DNA of 64,000 bases. Origin: Pontederia crassipes. Lineage: Eukaryota; Streptophyta; Magnoliopsida; Commelinales; Pontederiaceae. Of the stretch, positions 12,235 through 25,665 are shown piece by piece. Each line of letters starts with the position of its first letter. Position 1 is the first letter of the stretch. The notes under the pieces are model-generated. The model was given only the letters and a program-made list of their open reading frames with translations. It was not told where the DNA came from and ran no database searches. A program made the position numbers and the translations under genes. The stretch is from positions 59,983,146-60,047,145 of the forward strand of contig CM060193.1 of NCBI GenBank assembly GCA_030549335.1, written 5' to 3'.

Positions 12235-15152
12235 ATATCTGGTCTGGTAATGGTTAAATAAATCAGTCGACACACAAGATGTTGATAAGCAGCTGAATTA
12301 GACAATATTGCATCTGTACACCTTGAATTTTTGCCCACTAGATTATCATATTCAACTGATGTAAGCTTTAAACACTTGTCAAAAGGAACATCTGCTACTT
12401 TTGCAATCGAGACACCTGTGTCAGCAATAAGATCCAATGCATATTTTCTTTGATTTAAAACAATCCCTTTATCAGACCGTAAAATTTCTAGGCCAAGAAA
12501 AAACTTGAGCTGACCCAGATCTTTAAGTTTGAAGTTCTCTTGTAAAACAACTTTAGATTGTTGTATTAATTAACTCTCCAGAAGTACCTGTTATGATAAT
12601 GTCATCCACGTAGACCAGAAAAATGACAATGTCATTCTATACCCATTTGGTGAACATGGAGTAATCCAGCATTCTCTGAATATATCCAGCTGCCAGTAGA
12701 ACTTCAGTCAATTTGAGATTCCATTGACGTGAAGCCTGCTTTAACCCATAAAGGGATTTTTGTAGTTGACACACTTTGTTAGAAGAACGAGACTCCCCTG
12801 GACTACAAAAACTCGGTGGAAGATGCATATAGACTTCCTAAAAAAGATCACCGTTGAGGAACACATTGTTAACATCCAAATGATAAAGTGGCCATGAACA
12901 CCGTGATGCAACTGATAATAGACACAGAGAAAGTCTCCTTATAATCAACCCCTTCAAGCAGAGTAAAACCCTTTGCAACCAATCTGGCCTTATAGCGCTC
13001 AACCTGACCCAAGGAATTCAGCTTTACCTTATATACCCACTAGCAACCAATGGCCTTCTTGCAGTGGGCAGATCAACAACCTCCCAAGTATTGTTAGATG
13101 GAAGGCATCCATCTCTAGCTGCATTGCCTCAACCCAATTGGGATCGCTAGCAGCATCCGCAAAAGAAGATGGCCCATGAACTGCATTAAGACAAGCACGT
13201 TAAGACAAGCGAGAAAAGCATGATATGGAGAAGGGAGTTTATCGTAGGCAATACACGCAGAAATAGGATGAGGAACAATAGTTGAAGTCCGATCAATAGT
13301 CGAACAGTGAGTGACATAGTCATGAAACCAGTTAGGAGACTTAGTATGTCGTCGAGGTCTCAAATTATTAGTAATACTTGAAGCCGGGTCAGTATGTTGA
13401 GGAATAATATCAGTTGCTGGAAGAGAATACGCAGCATCAAAAGTTGTAGTAGATGGAACAACTGGCCTAATAGGAGCAAGAAAATCATCCTCAAAGGTAG
13501 GAGAAGAAGCAGAAGGAAGAAGCGAATTAATCTGAAGCAGAAGAGGTGAGAGACTGAAGAAGTGCAGGATCGGAGTATGAAAATATGTCCTCATAGAAAT
13601 GAATATCTCGACTGAGAAAGATCTTATGTGTATTCAGATTCATAACTTTGTAGCCTTTCACAGTAGTAGAATATCCCAAAAAGATTGATGCTGAAGCCCG
13701 AGGAGAAAACTTATCAAAAGTATGCAAATTGGTTGTGTAGCAAAGGCATCCAAAAACTCGAAAATAGTTAGGGCTAGGAGAATGTCCAAAGAGTAATTCA
13801 TATGGGCTTTTATTATGCAAGACAAACAAAGGAAGATTATTAATAATATGAACAGATGTGAGAACAAAACCGCCCCAGAATTGGACAAGTAAACAACTCT
13901 GAAACTTCAGTGCACAAGCGACCTCTAAGATGTGTCGATGTTTGCGCTCAACAACACCATTCTGCTGTGGTGTGTAAACACAAGAAGTATGATGGATTAT
14001 GCCTCTTTCAGTAAAGAATTTGCGACATTCACCATTAAGAAATTCAGTTCCATTATCAGTTCGAATAACCTTGACTTTGCGACCAAACTGAGTGTCAACC
14101 ATATGCACAAATTGTTTCAAAATGCTGAAATCACTTTTGAATTGAAGAAGAAAAAACCCAAGTCATACGACTGAAATCATCAACAATCGTTAGAAAAAAA
14201 TGATAACCATCATATGTAGAATGTTGATAGGGTCCCCACACATCCATATGAACAAGATCAAAAACAGATGTTGAGGCTGAAGTACTGCTGTGAAATGGAA
14301 GACGAGTCTGTCAAGACAAGTGACAAATATCACAATGACACTTTTGTTTTGTTACATCAAAATTAAATGAATCAAGAGTTTTCATTTTGTCAAATGGTAT
14401 TGTCCTAAACGACGATGCCAAAGGACAATGTCAGCTCCAAGCTTAACACCACCACCTCCGATAGCTAAATTTATTGTACAAGGACAATCTTTGGCAGAGT
14501 GCAAATCTGCATTCCCAGTCACTAAAAAATACAGCCCGCCTTGCTGCTTAACAATCCCCTTGACCAGCTAAGTGAAAAGGTCCTGAAATACACAGAAATC
14601 AAGATAGAAAATAACTGTGCACATGAATTCATTGGACAGTTTGGAAACAAACAGTAAGTTAAACTTAAACTCTGGTACATCATTGAGGGAGGGACTCCTG
14701 AGAGTTTACTGGACATATGCCTACATGTGTAACTCTTGATACATTGCCATTAGGAAGTTTAACTTGTTTTACTTATTTTAGCTCTCTAATTTCATAGAAA
14801 CAAGTAGAATCAGAAACCATATGATCAGATGCTCCTGAGTCAATTATCCATTTTGTTGTTGAAGAGCCAAAATAGAATATTTCATTACCTGCCATGTTAG
14901 CCAAAGCCTCATTTGGAGCTGGTCCTCTATTCAAAATCTTTAGGATCTCTTGATATTGATCCCCAGAAATCATAGGCACACGTGTATTAGCTGATGAATT
15001 AAGTTGATGTGAATTAACCGATGAACTAACTTGTGATCCAGCAGGTGGACAACCACATTCTCAACAGTTGCTTGCACAACATTAGCATTGAACTTATTCT
15101 TGTTTTTGTGGAATTTCAACCCAGGTGGAAAGCCAACAAGCTTGTAGCATTG
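12235..15152 (-). pseudogene. copia A gag (C-part), protease, integrase, RT
   Basis: Read on the minus strand in order: gag tail CYKLVGFPPG (15,147), protease WIIDSGASDHM (about 14,855), integrase core with IRTDNGTEF and TPQQNGVVERKH (about 14,060-13,940), then RVFGCLCY and FLGYS, a linker, and RT pieces SLYGLKQASRQWN (about 12,760) and [10 protein letters not shown] (about 12,610). The last part ends at the motif TRPDI exactly where the CACTA terminal repeat begins (12,234). Frames are broken in many places. This order is Ty1/copia (integrase before RT). The remaining RNase H part is at 24,783 on the plus strand. Confidence 0.9.
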
Positions 15153-15460
15153 TGATGCACGGAAAATCATGCATTAATTTAGGTCATTTGATTAACACTT
15201 TAGAATATTTTTATGTTTAGAAAAGAGGAGTTTTGATTTGTTTTCATATAATTTTATTTAGATTTGATTTCTACCTAAATCTAAAATTATTCATGGCAGG
15301 ATACAAGAGAACGTCGAAATCAAGGCAAAAAAGGGCCTAAAACAGGTCAGAAGACTATCACGGTCGTGACAGTTCTGGTCATGGCCGTGACAGAAAGATT
15401 CAGCACTCAAAAATTGCCTTATTGTCATGGCCGTGACAGTTCCTGTCATGGCCTCTTCGT
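15153..15460 (-). mobile_element. TE2, right part
   Basis: The minus strand ends ...GTGCATCA at 15,153, followed by the target duplication CAATG. The stretch 15,355-15,455 carries four near-palindromic words of the type GTCACGGCCATGAC, and the left TE2 part has one at its broken edge. The inner border of the element cannot be fixed from sequence; I place it near 15,460. Confidence 0.6.
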
Positions 15461-18079
<2,619 letters not shown>

Positions 18080-18748
18080 TTATTCCGCCTGAGCGGCTTT
18101 TGTTTTAGAGCTGCACAGGTACATTTAAACTCCATTTAAAACCAGCCGTGGGCACGACGATTTGCTGTGAAAACTCTGTGCCCCCCGGCTTGATTATAAT
18201 TTATGACTTTTTATTGAAGATGAAGATAGAAAATGAACTTAGCCAGTGACTGGCTTTTAAAGTTATGCTTCATCCTAAGATATGTACTTAATTCAGAATT
18301 TATGTTCTCAATTTGCTGAAAATTGCCCATGGATTCTGTCCTAATTCGTTGACTTGATATTTCTGTTGCGTGTTTCTTTTCGTAGTTTTTAGCCGAGTAC
18401 TGATACTTTCATACATTTTTCCATTACAGAAAAATGTAAATATTAAATTAGTATTGTACTTGTCGTAAGGATGGCTCATAAAACTCTGGGTAATACGTCC
18501 TGCATCATTGGTTCTTTTGTCGCCGAAAATATTCTTACACTATTGCAATATAAGATCAAATTTCGTGATTTACGATCATTTCTTCTTTTTCTATTTTCCC
18601 AAATCCAGAATGTTCATAATGAATTCTCAGTATCATGATATCGTGAAATGATATGTTATGCATATATCATTTTTTTTTTTAAAATAATCCTCGTATGGCA
18701 TGGGACAGTAGCGGTTTTTTGAATGGATTCACTACTCACGAGGATCAA
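18080..18748 (+). other. 3' flank of AMMECR1-like gene
   Basis: Likely 3' UTR and downstream DNA. No gene recognised. It ends where the first tandem repeat unit begins. Confidence 0.4.
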
Positions 18749-19476
18749 AGTTTTGGTGATGAAAATGATTAGTTGGACTGTTGGAGTTCGAAATGAGTCA
18801 TGAATTATTATTTTATATAATTCATATCATACCAACTTCTTTTTAATACATAGGTAAATAGTGATCTAATTGTTAGATACATGCTATATATATATATATA
18901 TATATATATAGATAGATAGATAAGACAAAACAATAAATTCGCCAACAAACAAAATAGAATGTTGTGTCATGTGTGTAAAATATACTTTGGTAACAAATAA
19001 TACAATTTTACTATTAAAAATATAAAAAATATGACAACTTAATATTTTTCTCCAATTAACATAAAAGAAACTAGCTAAATCAATTAGACTCCTCATAGAT
19101 ATTATGAATCATATTTAAATTACTCGAAGTATGACCTTTTCTAATTTATTTACTGTTGATTGTTTCAAAATTAAAAGAAGAGGAAGGGCGAGAAAAAAAC
19201 AATATCAAATCATGCTACATGAACGATGAAAAAGTGTTAAAATTGAAGTTAAGCCGAAGCATGCACGGAGCCAGAAAGAAATTTGGGGGGGGGGGGGGGG
19301 GGGGGGGGAGGGGGGTTTAGGGTGATGAAAATGGTTAGTTGGACTGTTGGAGTTCTATGCGAGTTGACAAAACTTAAATTCGAAATGAGTCATGAATTAT
19401 TATTTTATATAATCCATACCATACCAACTTCTTTTTAATACAGAGGTAAATAGTGATCTAATTGTTAGATACCTGC

Positions 19477-19516
<40 letters not shown>

Positions 19517-20078
19517 TAGATAGATAGATAGATATATAAGACAAAATAATAAATCAGCCAACAAACAAAATAGAATGTTGTGTCATGTGTGTAAAATATA
19601 CTTTGGTAACAAATAATACAATCTTACTATTAAAAATATAAAAAACATGACAACTTAATATTTTTCTCCAATTAACAGAAAAGAAACTAGCTAAATCAAT
19701 TAGACTCCTCATAGATATTATGAATCATATTTAAATTACTCGAAGTATGACATTTTCTAATTTATTTACTGTTGATTGTTTCAAAACTAAAAGAAGAGGA
19801 AGGGCGAGAAAAAAACAATACCAAATCATGCTACATGAACGATAAAAAAGTGTTAAAATTGAAGTTAAGCTGAAGCAGGAACGGAGCCAGAAAGAAATTT
19901 GGGGGGGAGGGGGGGTTTAGGGTGATGAAAATGGTTAGTTGGACTGTTGGAGTTCGATGCGAGTTGACAAAACTTAACTTCGAAATGAGTCATGAATTAT
20001 TATTTTATATAATCCATACCATACCAACTTCTTTTTGATACAGAGGTAAATAGTGATCTAATTGTTAGATACCTGTTG

Positions 20079-20132
<54 letters not shown>

Positions 20133-20190
20133 ACAAAACAATAAATCCGCCAACAAACAAAATAGAATGTTGTGTCATGTGTGTAAAATA
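18749..20190. repeat. 570-600 bp tandem repeat, three units, with microsatellites
   Basis: Units begin with 'ggtgatgaaaatg(a/g)ttagttggactgttgg' at about 18,749, 19,320 and 19,920. Each holds a (TA)n or (CA)n(TA)n tract and a GATA run about 140-180 bases into the unit. Each complete unit ends in a G-run joined to TTTAGGG. The third unit is cut at 20,190, exactly at the inversion breakpoint. No coding content. Confidence 0.9.
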
Positions 20191-20946
20191 ACGGGTCCTA
20201 ATACATAATAAATCATTAGTGTCATACCAAATTAAAATTGTGATAATTGATAGATGTACAGTAATGTTCTCACCTCGATTGATGTGTATCGCATGAATAG
20301 TAGCAGTCCACTCGTCTGAATGAATTTAGTCAGGTGCTTGTGCTATCGGCGGCGTAGCAACTGACATTATTAAAAAATAATTAATATAATTAATTGAGAA
20401 ATGTCAATAACAAAATATATCACCTGACGTAAGAGGTCGCTCGCCAATGCTAGATTGTGGTGAAGCGTCTGGTATTCTCGGCGGTGGCAGTAGAGTAACA
20501 ACTGTCATCATAAGAAAATACATAAAATTTGGCTCCTACATAAAATTAAGTAATATAGAAAAAATAACCTGGTGTGACATGACGATCGTCGTCGTGCGAT
20601 CGAGACGTACCGACTATGTTCCCCGTCGACGGTGGAGCAACTGTCACAAAAGCAAAATATTTAAAAAATGTTATCTCCTACTATCTATTGCCACAATGTG
20701 TCACGTACCTGGAGTGATACGCTAAGCAGACCCACCAATGAATCGTCTACTATGTGACGATCCGGCTACGTGCCCCGTCGACGGCGGAGGAACTGATATT
20801 ATTAAAAAAAGAATTTAACTATTATAATCAATTATAAATAAGCAGCTCACAATAAATATATTACTTGGAGGTTGTGATGGCTGGCTCATCTGGAGTGAAC
20901 GCCTGGAAGAGCGAGATAACCCAGATGCTCGACCCCAAGTAACCAT
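20191..20946 (-). pseudogene. CACTA TnpA-like gene, 5' exons with repeated exon unit
   Basis: A possible start ATG at 20,946 opens an exon with SRSSRRSLQMSQPSQPP. Four small exons follow: 20,792-20,709, 20,640-20,569, 20,501-20,424 and 20,360-20,274. All have AG/GT borders, all are multiples of three long (84, 72, 78, 87), and all begin in the same phase with a Pro/Ser/Thr-rich motif like VAPPSTG. A further exon starts at 20,197 and is cut by the breakpoint; it continues in frame at 10,009. In-frame stops in the first and fourth small exons show decay. Confidence 0.7.
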
Positions 20947-21009
20947 GACTGAAAAAAAAAGAACGAAACTTCTCTTATTATCGGTAACCATATATAACTT
21001 AAAAATAAA

Positions 21010-22089
21010 GTAAAAAGCTTATGTCATTAGAATAACTACGGGATTCATTCGCTTGTTTCGTATTCTGATTCATTTTCATCATCGTCGCTATAATCTTGGT
21101 TTGAGTCATCATCAATGAAATTATCGAAATTCACATCCAAGAGGTCATTTGAATTGAACTCTTCCATTGGCTCAGCGTCATCGACCAATTAAAAATTCTC
21201 AACTCCATCGGCCACATCATTCGTCTCATTCACTCTATCTTCTTGATAGTAATCATCCATGGGCACATCGTTGTGTACGGATGATGTTTCATTGTCATCT
21301 ACCATTGTTTCTGCTAAGAATTGTCTACTCCTCACCTTGCATGACGCTCACCATTCATCCTTGGTTCTTTTCGATGGATACTTAGTGTAGTACATTTGTT
21401 GTGCTTGTTCCGCCAATACGAATGGATCGTATGACTGAAGTCTCGATCGAGGGTTAATATCCACCAATTTAAACTTTTGATCGATCCGAACTCCTTTCTC
21501 TGGATCGAACCAACGTCATTTTAGCACCACGACTTTGTTAGGTTTTCCCAAATAAGATAATTCTAGGATGTCTTTTATAACACCATAGTAATCAAAGTCA
21601 TCATCCCCGTACATGCAGAAAGTGTAGTTTACTTCACGCATCCATCCCATAAAGGTTCATCTGCTTCTTCGAGAAGATTATAAAACTTAGAAGCTGAAGG
21701 ATTCGGGTCTTCTTCAATCGATGTTTCGCCAACATTTTCTCCTAACATTGCATCCCGTATCATGTCCCTGTACGGATTGCTTGAGTCGGCCACAACGGTA
21801 TCTACATTACTTGTTTCTTTAGCCCATCTTTCTTCGCCATGAAAGAACCAATTTGTGTATGTAAGTAAGAAATCGTTGTAATATAAATCCTTCTGCACAT
21901 CATATCTTACTTTTCACTGATAACATTTGAACTTCCGGCATGGACATAAGATTTCGCCATATGAAGAAGCAACACCTTCATTTTGATATGCCAATTAATG
22001 AATTCATCAACACCATCCTTATATTCTTCAGTTATGATGCCATGTTTATCCTTCCAACGATGAATCCAACTACGATATGACTTTATCAT
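21010..22089 (-). pseudogene. CACTA TnpD-type transposase with core deleted
   Basis: The N-terminal part (22,089-21,907) resembles the Transpos_assoc domain (YRSWIHRWKD, EEYKDGVDEFINW). The next part (21,898-21,629) has YTNWFFHGEERW and ASKFYNLLEEADEPLW, the usual run-up to the catalytic domain. At about 21,630 the sequence jumps directly to the C-terminal DUF4216-type region (DFDYYGVIKDILELSY, KLVDINPRSR, YDPFVLAEQAQQ) and an acidic tail to about 21,010. The DDE-type transposase core normally lying between them is absent. Several in-frame stops are present. Together these indicate a defective, non-autonomous copy. Confidence 0.8.
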
Positions 22090-22499
22090 TTTTGTAACGG
22101 AGAATATTAAGCCAAGTAATCAAATTCGTGTACTTGAAACATGTGATTTTGAACTTACGAAGTCCAAAATCACATGTTTCAAGTATTTCATCGTCGAATC
22201 ATAATCTCATTTTATCACCAAGAATGTGGAAGTACATGAATTAGTTCATAAGTTAACTTAACAATTAACATAAGTTAACTTCATCGTTGCTATATGAATA
22301 AGTAATACTTAACTTAATTCCTAAGAGATGATACTTAATATTATAATTTTTGTTCTTCCGCGAAGACTAGCTTGATCCAAAGAGATGATACTTAACTTAA
22401 GTAATACTTAACTTAATTCATAACATGAATAAGTAATACTTAACTTAACATGAATAATTAACTTAATTTAACTTCATGCATTAATAATTAACTTAATTT

Positions 22500-23150
22500 A
22501 CTTGGTGGTGGGCTAGTACCTTCTTAACTGGAGGACGGCGAAGGGCGGAGGGCGGCTGAGACGGCGGTGGAGGCAGAGGGCAGTGAAGGCGGAGGCGAAG
22601 GGCGGCGGAGGCACCCTGCGACGGCCGTGGAGGGCAGTGGAGGCGGAGGAAGGAGGAGGAGGAGGAGGCGAAGGGTGGCGGTCGAATGAGGTGGGCGGCG
22701 GCGGCGGTGGAGGGCGGACGAGGCGTAGGGAGGAGGAGGAGGAGGCGAAGGGCGGCGGTCGAATGCGGAGGGCGGTGGTCGAATGCGGAGGGCGTTGGTC
22801 GAATACGGAGGGCGACGGAGGTGAAGGGCGGCGGCGGCGGTGGAGGGCGGGCGTCGGGGAGGGAGGAGGAGGAGGAGGAGGCGAAGGGCGGCGGCGGCGG
22901 TGGAGGGCGGGCGTCAAGGAGGGAGGAGGAGGAGGCGAAGGGCAGCGATCGAATGCGGAGGGCGGCGGTCGAATGCAGAGGGCGGTGGTCGAATGCGGAG
23001 GGCGGCGGAGGCAAAGGGCGGCGGCGGCGGTGGAGGGCGGTCGTCGGGCGTCGGACGTCGGGCGAAGGGCGGAGGCGGCAGTGGAGGGCGTCGGATGTCG
23101 GGCATCGGGGCGCGTCGGGCGGGTGGGATGAAACGAAGGTAAACAGTAAA
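22500..23150. repeat. GC-rich minisatellite inside CACTA element
   Basis: Tandem short units such as 'gaagggcggcggcggcggtggagggcgg' and 'ggtcgaatgcggagggcgg' alternate over 650 bases. The stretch is very GC-rich in otherwise AT-rich DNA. Long open frames on both strands (Arg/Gly-rich and Pro-rich) are a by-product of stop-poor GC repeats and show no domain. It lies between the 5' subterminal repeats and the TnpD start, so it may be the transcribed leader of the element. Confidence 0.8.
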
Positions 23151-23189
23151 AGTGAAAACGAAGAAGAGGGGTTAGGGATTTAAGTCATT

Positions 23190-24779
23190 TTTTAGCGTCG
23201 CCAATTAACGCGACGCTACGTAGACACCATGTAGGTGCCGACACTGTCAAAATTCGGCTAGCGTGGCGCTATAGAGAAGCTAATGTGTCGCTAAGATAAT
23301 GTAGAGACACTATAGCGTCGTCGGGATGTCTCAACGGTTTAGCATCTCAAGATTGCGACGCCATTGCGACGCTCATTAAAAGTTTTTTTCAAATTTTTTA
23401 GTATGTATGAAATTTTATTTATCAATGTAACGTATCATCGCATTGTGCCCCATTCCAATTATTTTATTTTCTTCAGACAATCTATTATGTATGTATACAA
23501 AATTATAAATATGTATGTATATGTCTATATAACACAATTGTGTGTGTATATATATACATATGTAATATATGAGTATATATATGTCTACGTGTGGGAGATT
23601 AAGTTACAACAATGTGTTTATCTATATGTATTATAAATATATATGTGTATGTATATGTCTATACATGTGCGAGTCATATATATATAGATAACGTGTATAT
23701 GTATATGTATTCGAAGTGAATATATGTTTATTTGTTTATATGTGTCAGATTAAGTTATAATAATATGTATATATGCACTTATTATATATAAGTATCAGCA
23801 TATACACGTATTTATATGTCTATATGTGCCCGATTGAGCGAGGGGTAAAAAGTCAGCTTAGGAGGCGCAATACAGACGTCATTGAGTCGCCAGATTCATT
23901 TAGCAACACCATAGCGCCGAACTAGCATCTAAAACTCCTTCGCGTCTCAAACTTGTGACGCTAGAGAGACGCCAATAGTGTCACTATAATGTCGACACAA
24001 GCTGCGGCTCTCGTTAGACGCTAGGTAGATGCTATTTAGTGTCTACTGTGACGCTAAAATATCACTGATTTAATCAACCATCGTAATCTCATAATTAAGT
24101 ATATAATAATAATATATGCATAATTAAGATATTATATATATTATATGTATAGATAACATAAATAATATAGGTAACAAATTATATATTTAAGAACACTCTT
24201 ATCATGTAAAAATACATATATATATATATATATATAATCGTGTAATTAATACATATATATGTTGATAATATGCTATTGATAATATGTTGATAATCATGTA
24301 ATTAATACTAATATAATATTTAATGAATTTATTGATTGACACATAGTATATATAATATATAGTGTTTAAATATAAAACAAATAGCGAGATAAATGTAGGT
24401 AAGTTATGAGTAACACAGTAGCGTCCCAATAGCGTCTCTTTTCTTTGAGATACCATATAGCGTCGCTTTAGAGTCTCCAGTCCGGCGACGCTAGTGTCGC
24501 GTCCAAAGACGTCGATGCCAGAACGGCGCTAGGTGCTGCCGCGCATTTGCGGTTCGTGGCGCGAAGTAATAGCGTCTACTTAGCGTCTCAATTGCGCTAG
24601 AATTAACGTCAATTCACTGAATAGCTAAGAAGACGCTAATGAAACGCTATCGAGAGGCAAGTAGTGTTTGATTCTCGTGACGCGAAGTAGACGTTATATA
24701 GGCGCTAGTGACGTCTATATAGCGTCACGGATGTTGACGGCGCTACCTTGCGTCGCTAAGCGCCCATTTTCTTATAGTG
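23190..24779 (-). repeat. CACTA 5' subterminal repeats and terminal inverted repeat
   Basis: Three clusters of TAGCGTCTC/GCGACGCTA words (23,190-23,370, 23,860-24,070, 24,420-24,779) are separated by two AT-rich stretches full of 'tatgtatatgtctatat' microsatellite. The terminus at 24,779 reads CACTATAAG on the minus strand. Confidence 0.85.
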
Positions 24780-24782
24780 TAT

Positions 24783-25404
24783 TTCTTTTCCTGTGCAACA
24801 TCTTAGTCAATTTATGCATGAGCCCAAGACTTCTCACATGGAAGCAACATTACGTGTTGTAAGATACTTAAAAAGAAGAACCAGGAAAAGGAGTTTTCTT
24901 CTCTGCGTCTCATAGCAAACAATTACAGGGCTATTGCGACGCAAATTGGGCAACTTGTATACACACGAGACGCCTTGTAACAGGGTATTGTGTCAAGTAT
25001 GGAGAAGCTCTTATTTCTTGGAAGTCAAAGAAGCAGCCAATAGTTTCTAGATCCTCTGCCGAGTCAGAATATCGTAGTGTGGCGATTCTAGTTGCAAATA
25101 TTGTGTGGTTAGAGCAGCTATTAGGTGAATTGGGAGTTCATGTTCACAAGCCGATAGAAGTTGAATGTGATAATAAAGTTGCATTACATATAGCCAGCAA
25201 TCCAATCTTCCATGAGCGAACGAAACACATTGAAGTTGATTGTCATTTTGTGAGGGAAAAAAGTTCTTAAGAAGTTGATTACGCTCCATCATGTGTCCTC
25301 GGTAGAACAGTTAGCAGAAGTATTTACCAAAGCATTAGGAACAAAACAACATGATTACATTGTCTTCAATCTAGGCATGATTAGTGTCTACCATGCCTAG
25401 TTTA
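24783..25404 (+). pseudogene. copia A RNase H region
   Basis: The translation resumes copia A directly after the CACTA target duplication: VQHLSQFMHEPKTSHMEATL, then in shifted frames ISWKSKKQPIVSRSSAESEY, VECDNKVALHIASNP and ERTKHIEVDCHFVREK, and the C-terminal tail with EQLAEVFTKALG. These are the RNase H motifs at the end of a copia polyprotein. The frame is broken by several stops and shifts. It ends just before the polypurine tract at 25,404-25,412. Confidence 0.9.
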
Positions 25405-25412
25405 CGGGGGAG

Positions 25413-25620
25413 TGTTAGTGTAGGATGATAAATGATTAGATGTAACAGTTTATGTAACGAGTCGTTGTATCGATAGATAATTATCATCGGCTGTTATTTT
25501 CTACTGTAGCTTCCAAACACGGTTATATAGCTCATATAAATAAAGAAGCCGTGACTTGATCATTTTCTGATCTGGAGTCATTTTTTGGCCCAATTCTTAT
25601 TCTTTCTCAAACTCTCGACA
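25413..25620 (+). repeat. copia A 3' LTR (right border uncertain)
   Basis: TGTTAGTGTAGG begins directly after the purine tract ACGGGGGAG. A TATA-like 'catataaataaag' is near 25,533. The end is placed at ...CTCGACA from a TG...CA rule only; the partner LTR is outside the window. Confidence 0.55.
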
Positions 25621-25665
25621 TATATTTTATTTAACTGCATGCATGCACATGCTTATCTGCACAAA

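Larger units (their letters stand above)
20191..24779 (-). mobile_element. CACTA (En/Spm) transposon, 5' part
   Basis: Read on the minus strand the element starts at 24,779 with CACTATAAGAAAATGGG. It has subterminal repeats, a GC-rich minisatellite, a deleted TnpD-type transposase gene and the first exons of a TnpA-like gene, and stops at the inversion breakpoint (20,191). It is flanked on the right by TAT (24,780-24,782). Together with 10,009-12,234 the element is about 6.8 kb. The central catalytic part of the transposase is missing, so it could move only with help from another copy. Confidence 0.9.

Noticed and set aside
19300..19325. TTTAGGG next to a G-run as interstitial telomere
   Set aside because: Only one TTTAGGG word per repeat unit, not an array.
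22493..23183. Overlapping long Pro-rich and Arg/Gly-rich open frames on both strands
   Set aside because: They arise from a stop-poor GC-rich minisatellite; no domain, and frames on both strands are equally open.
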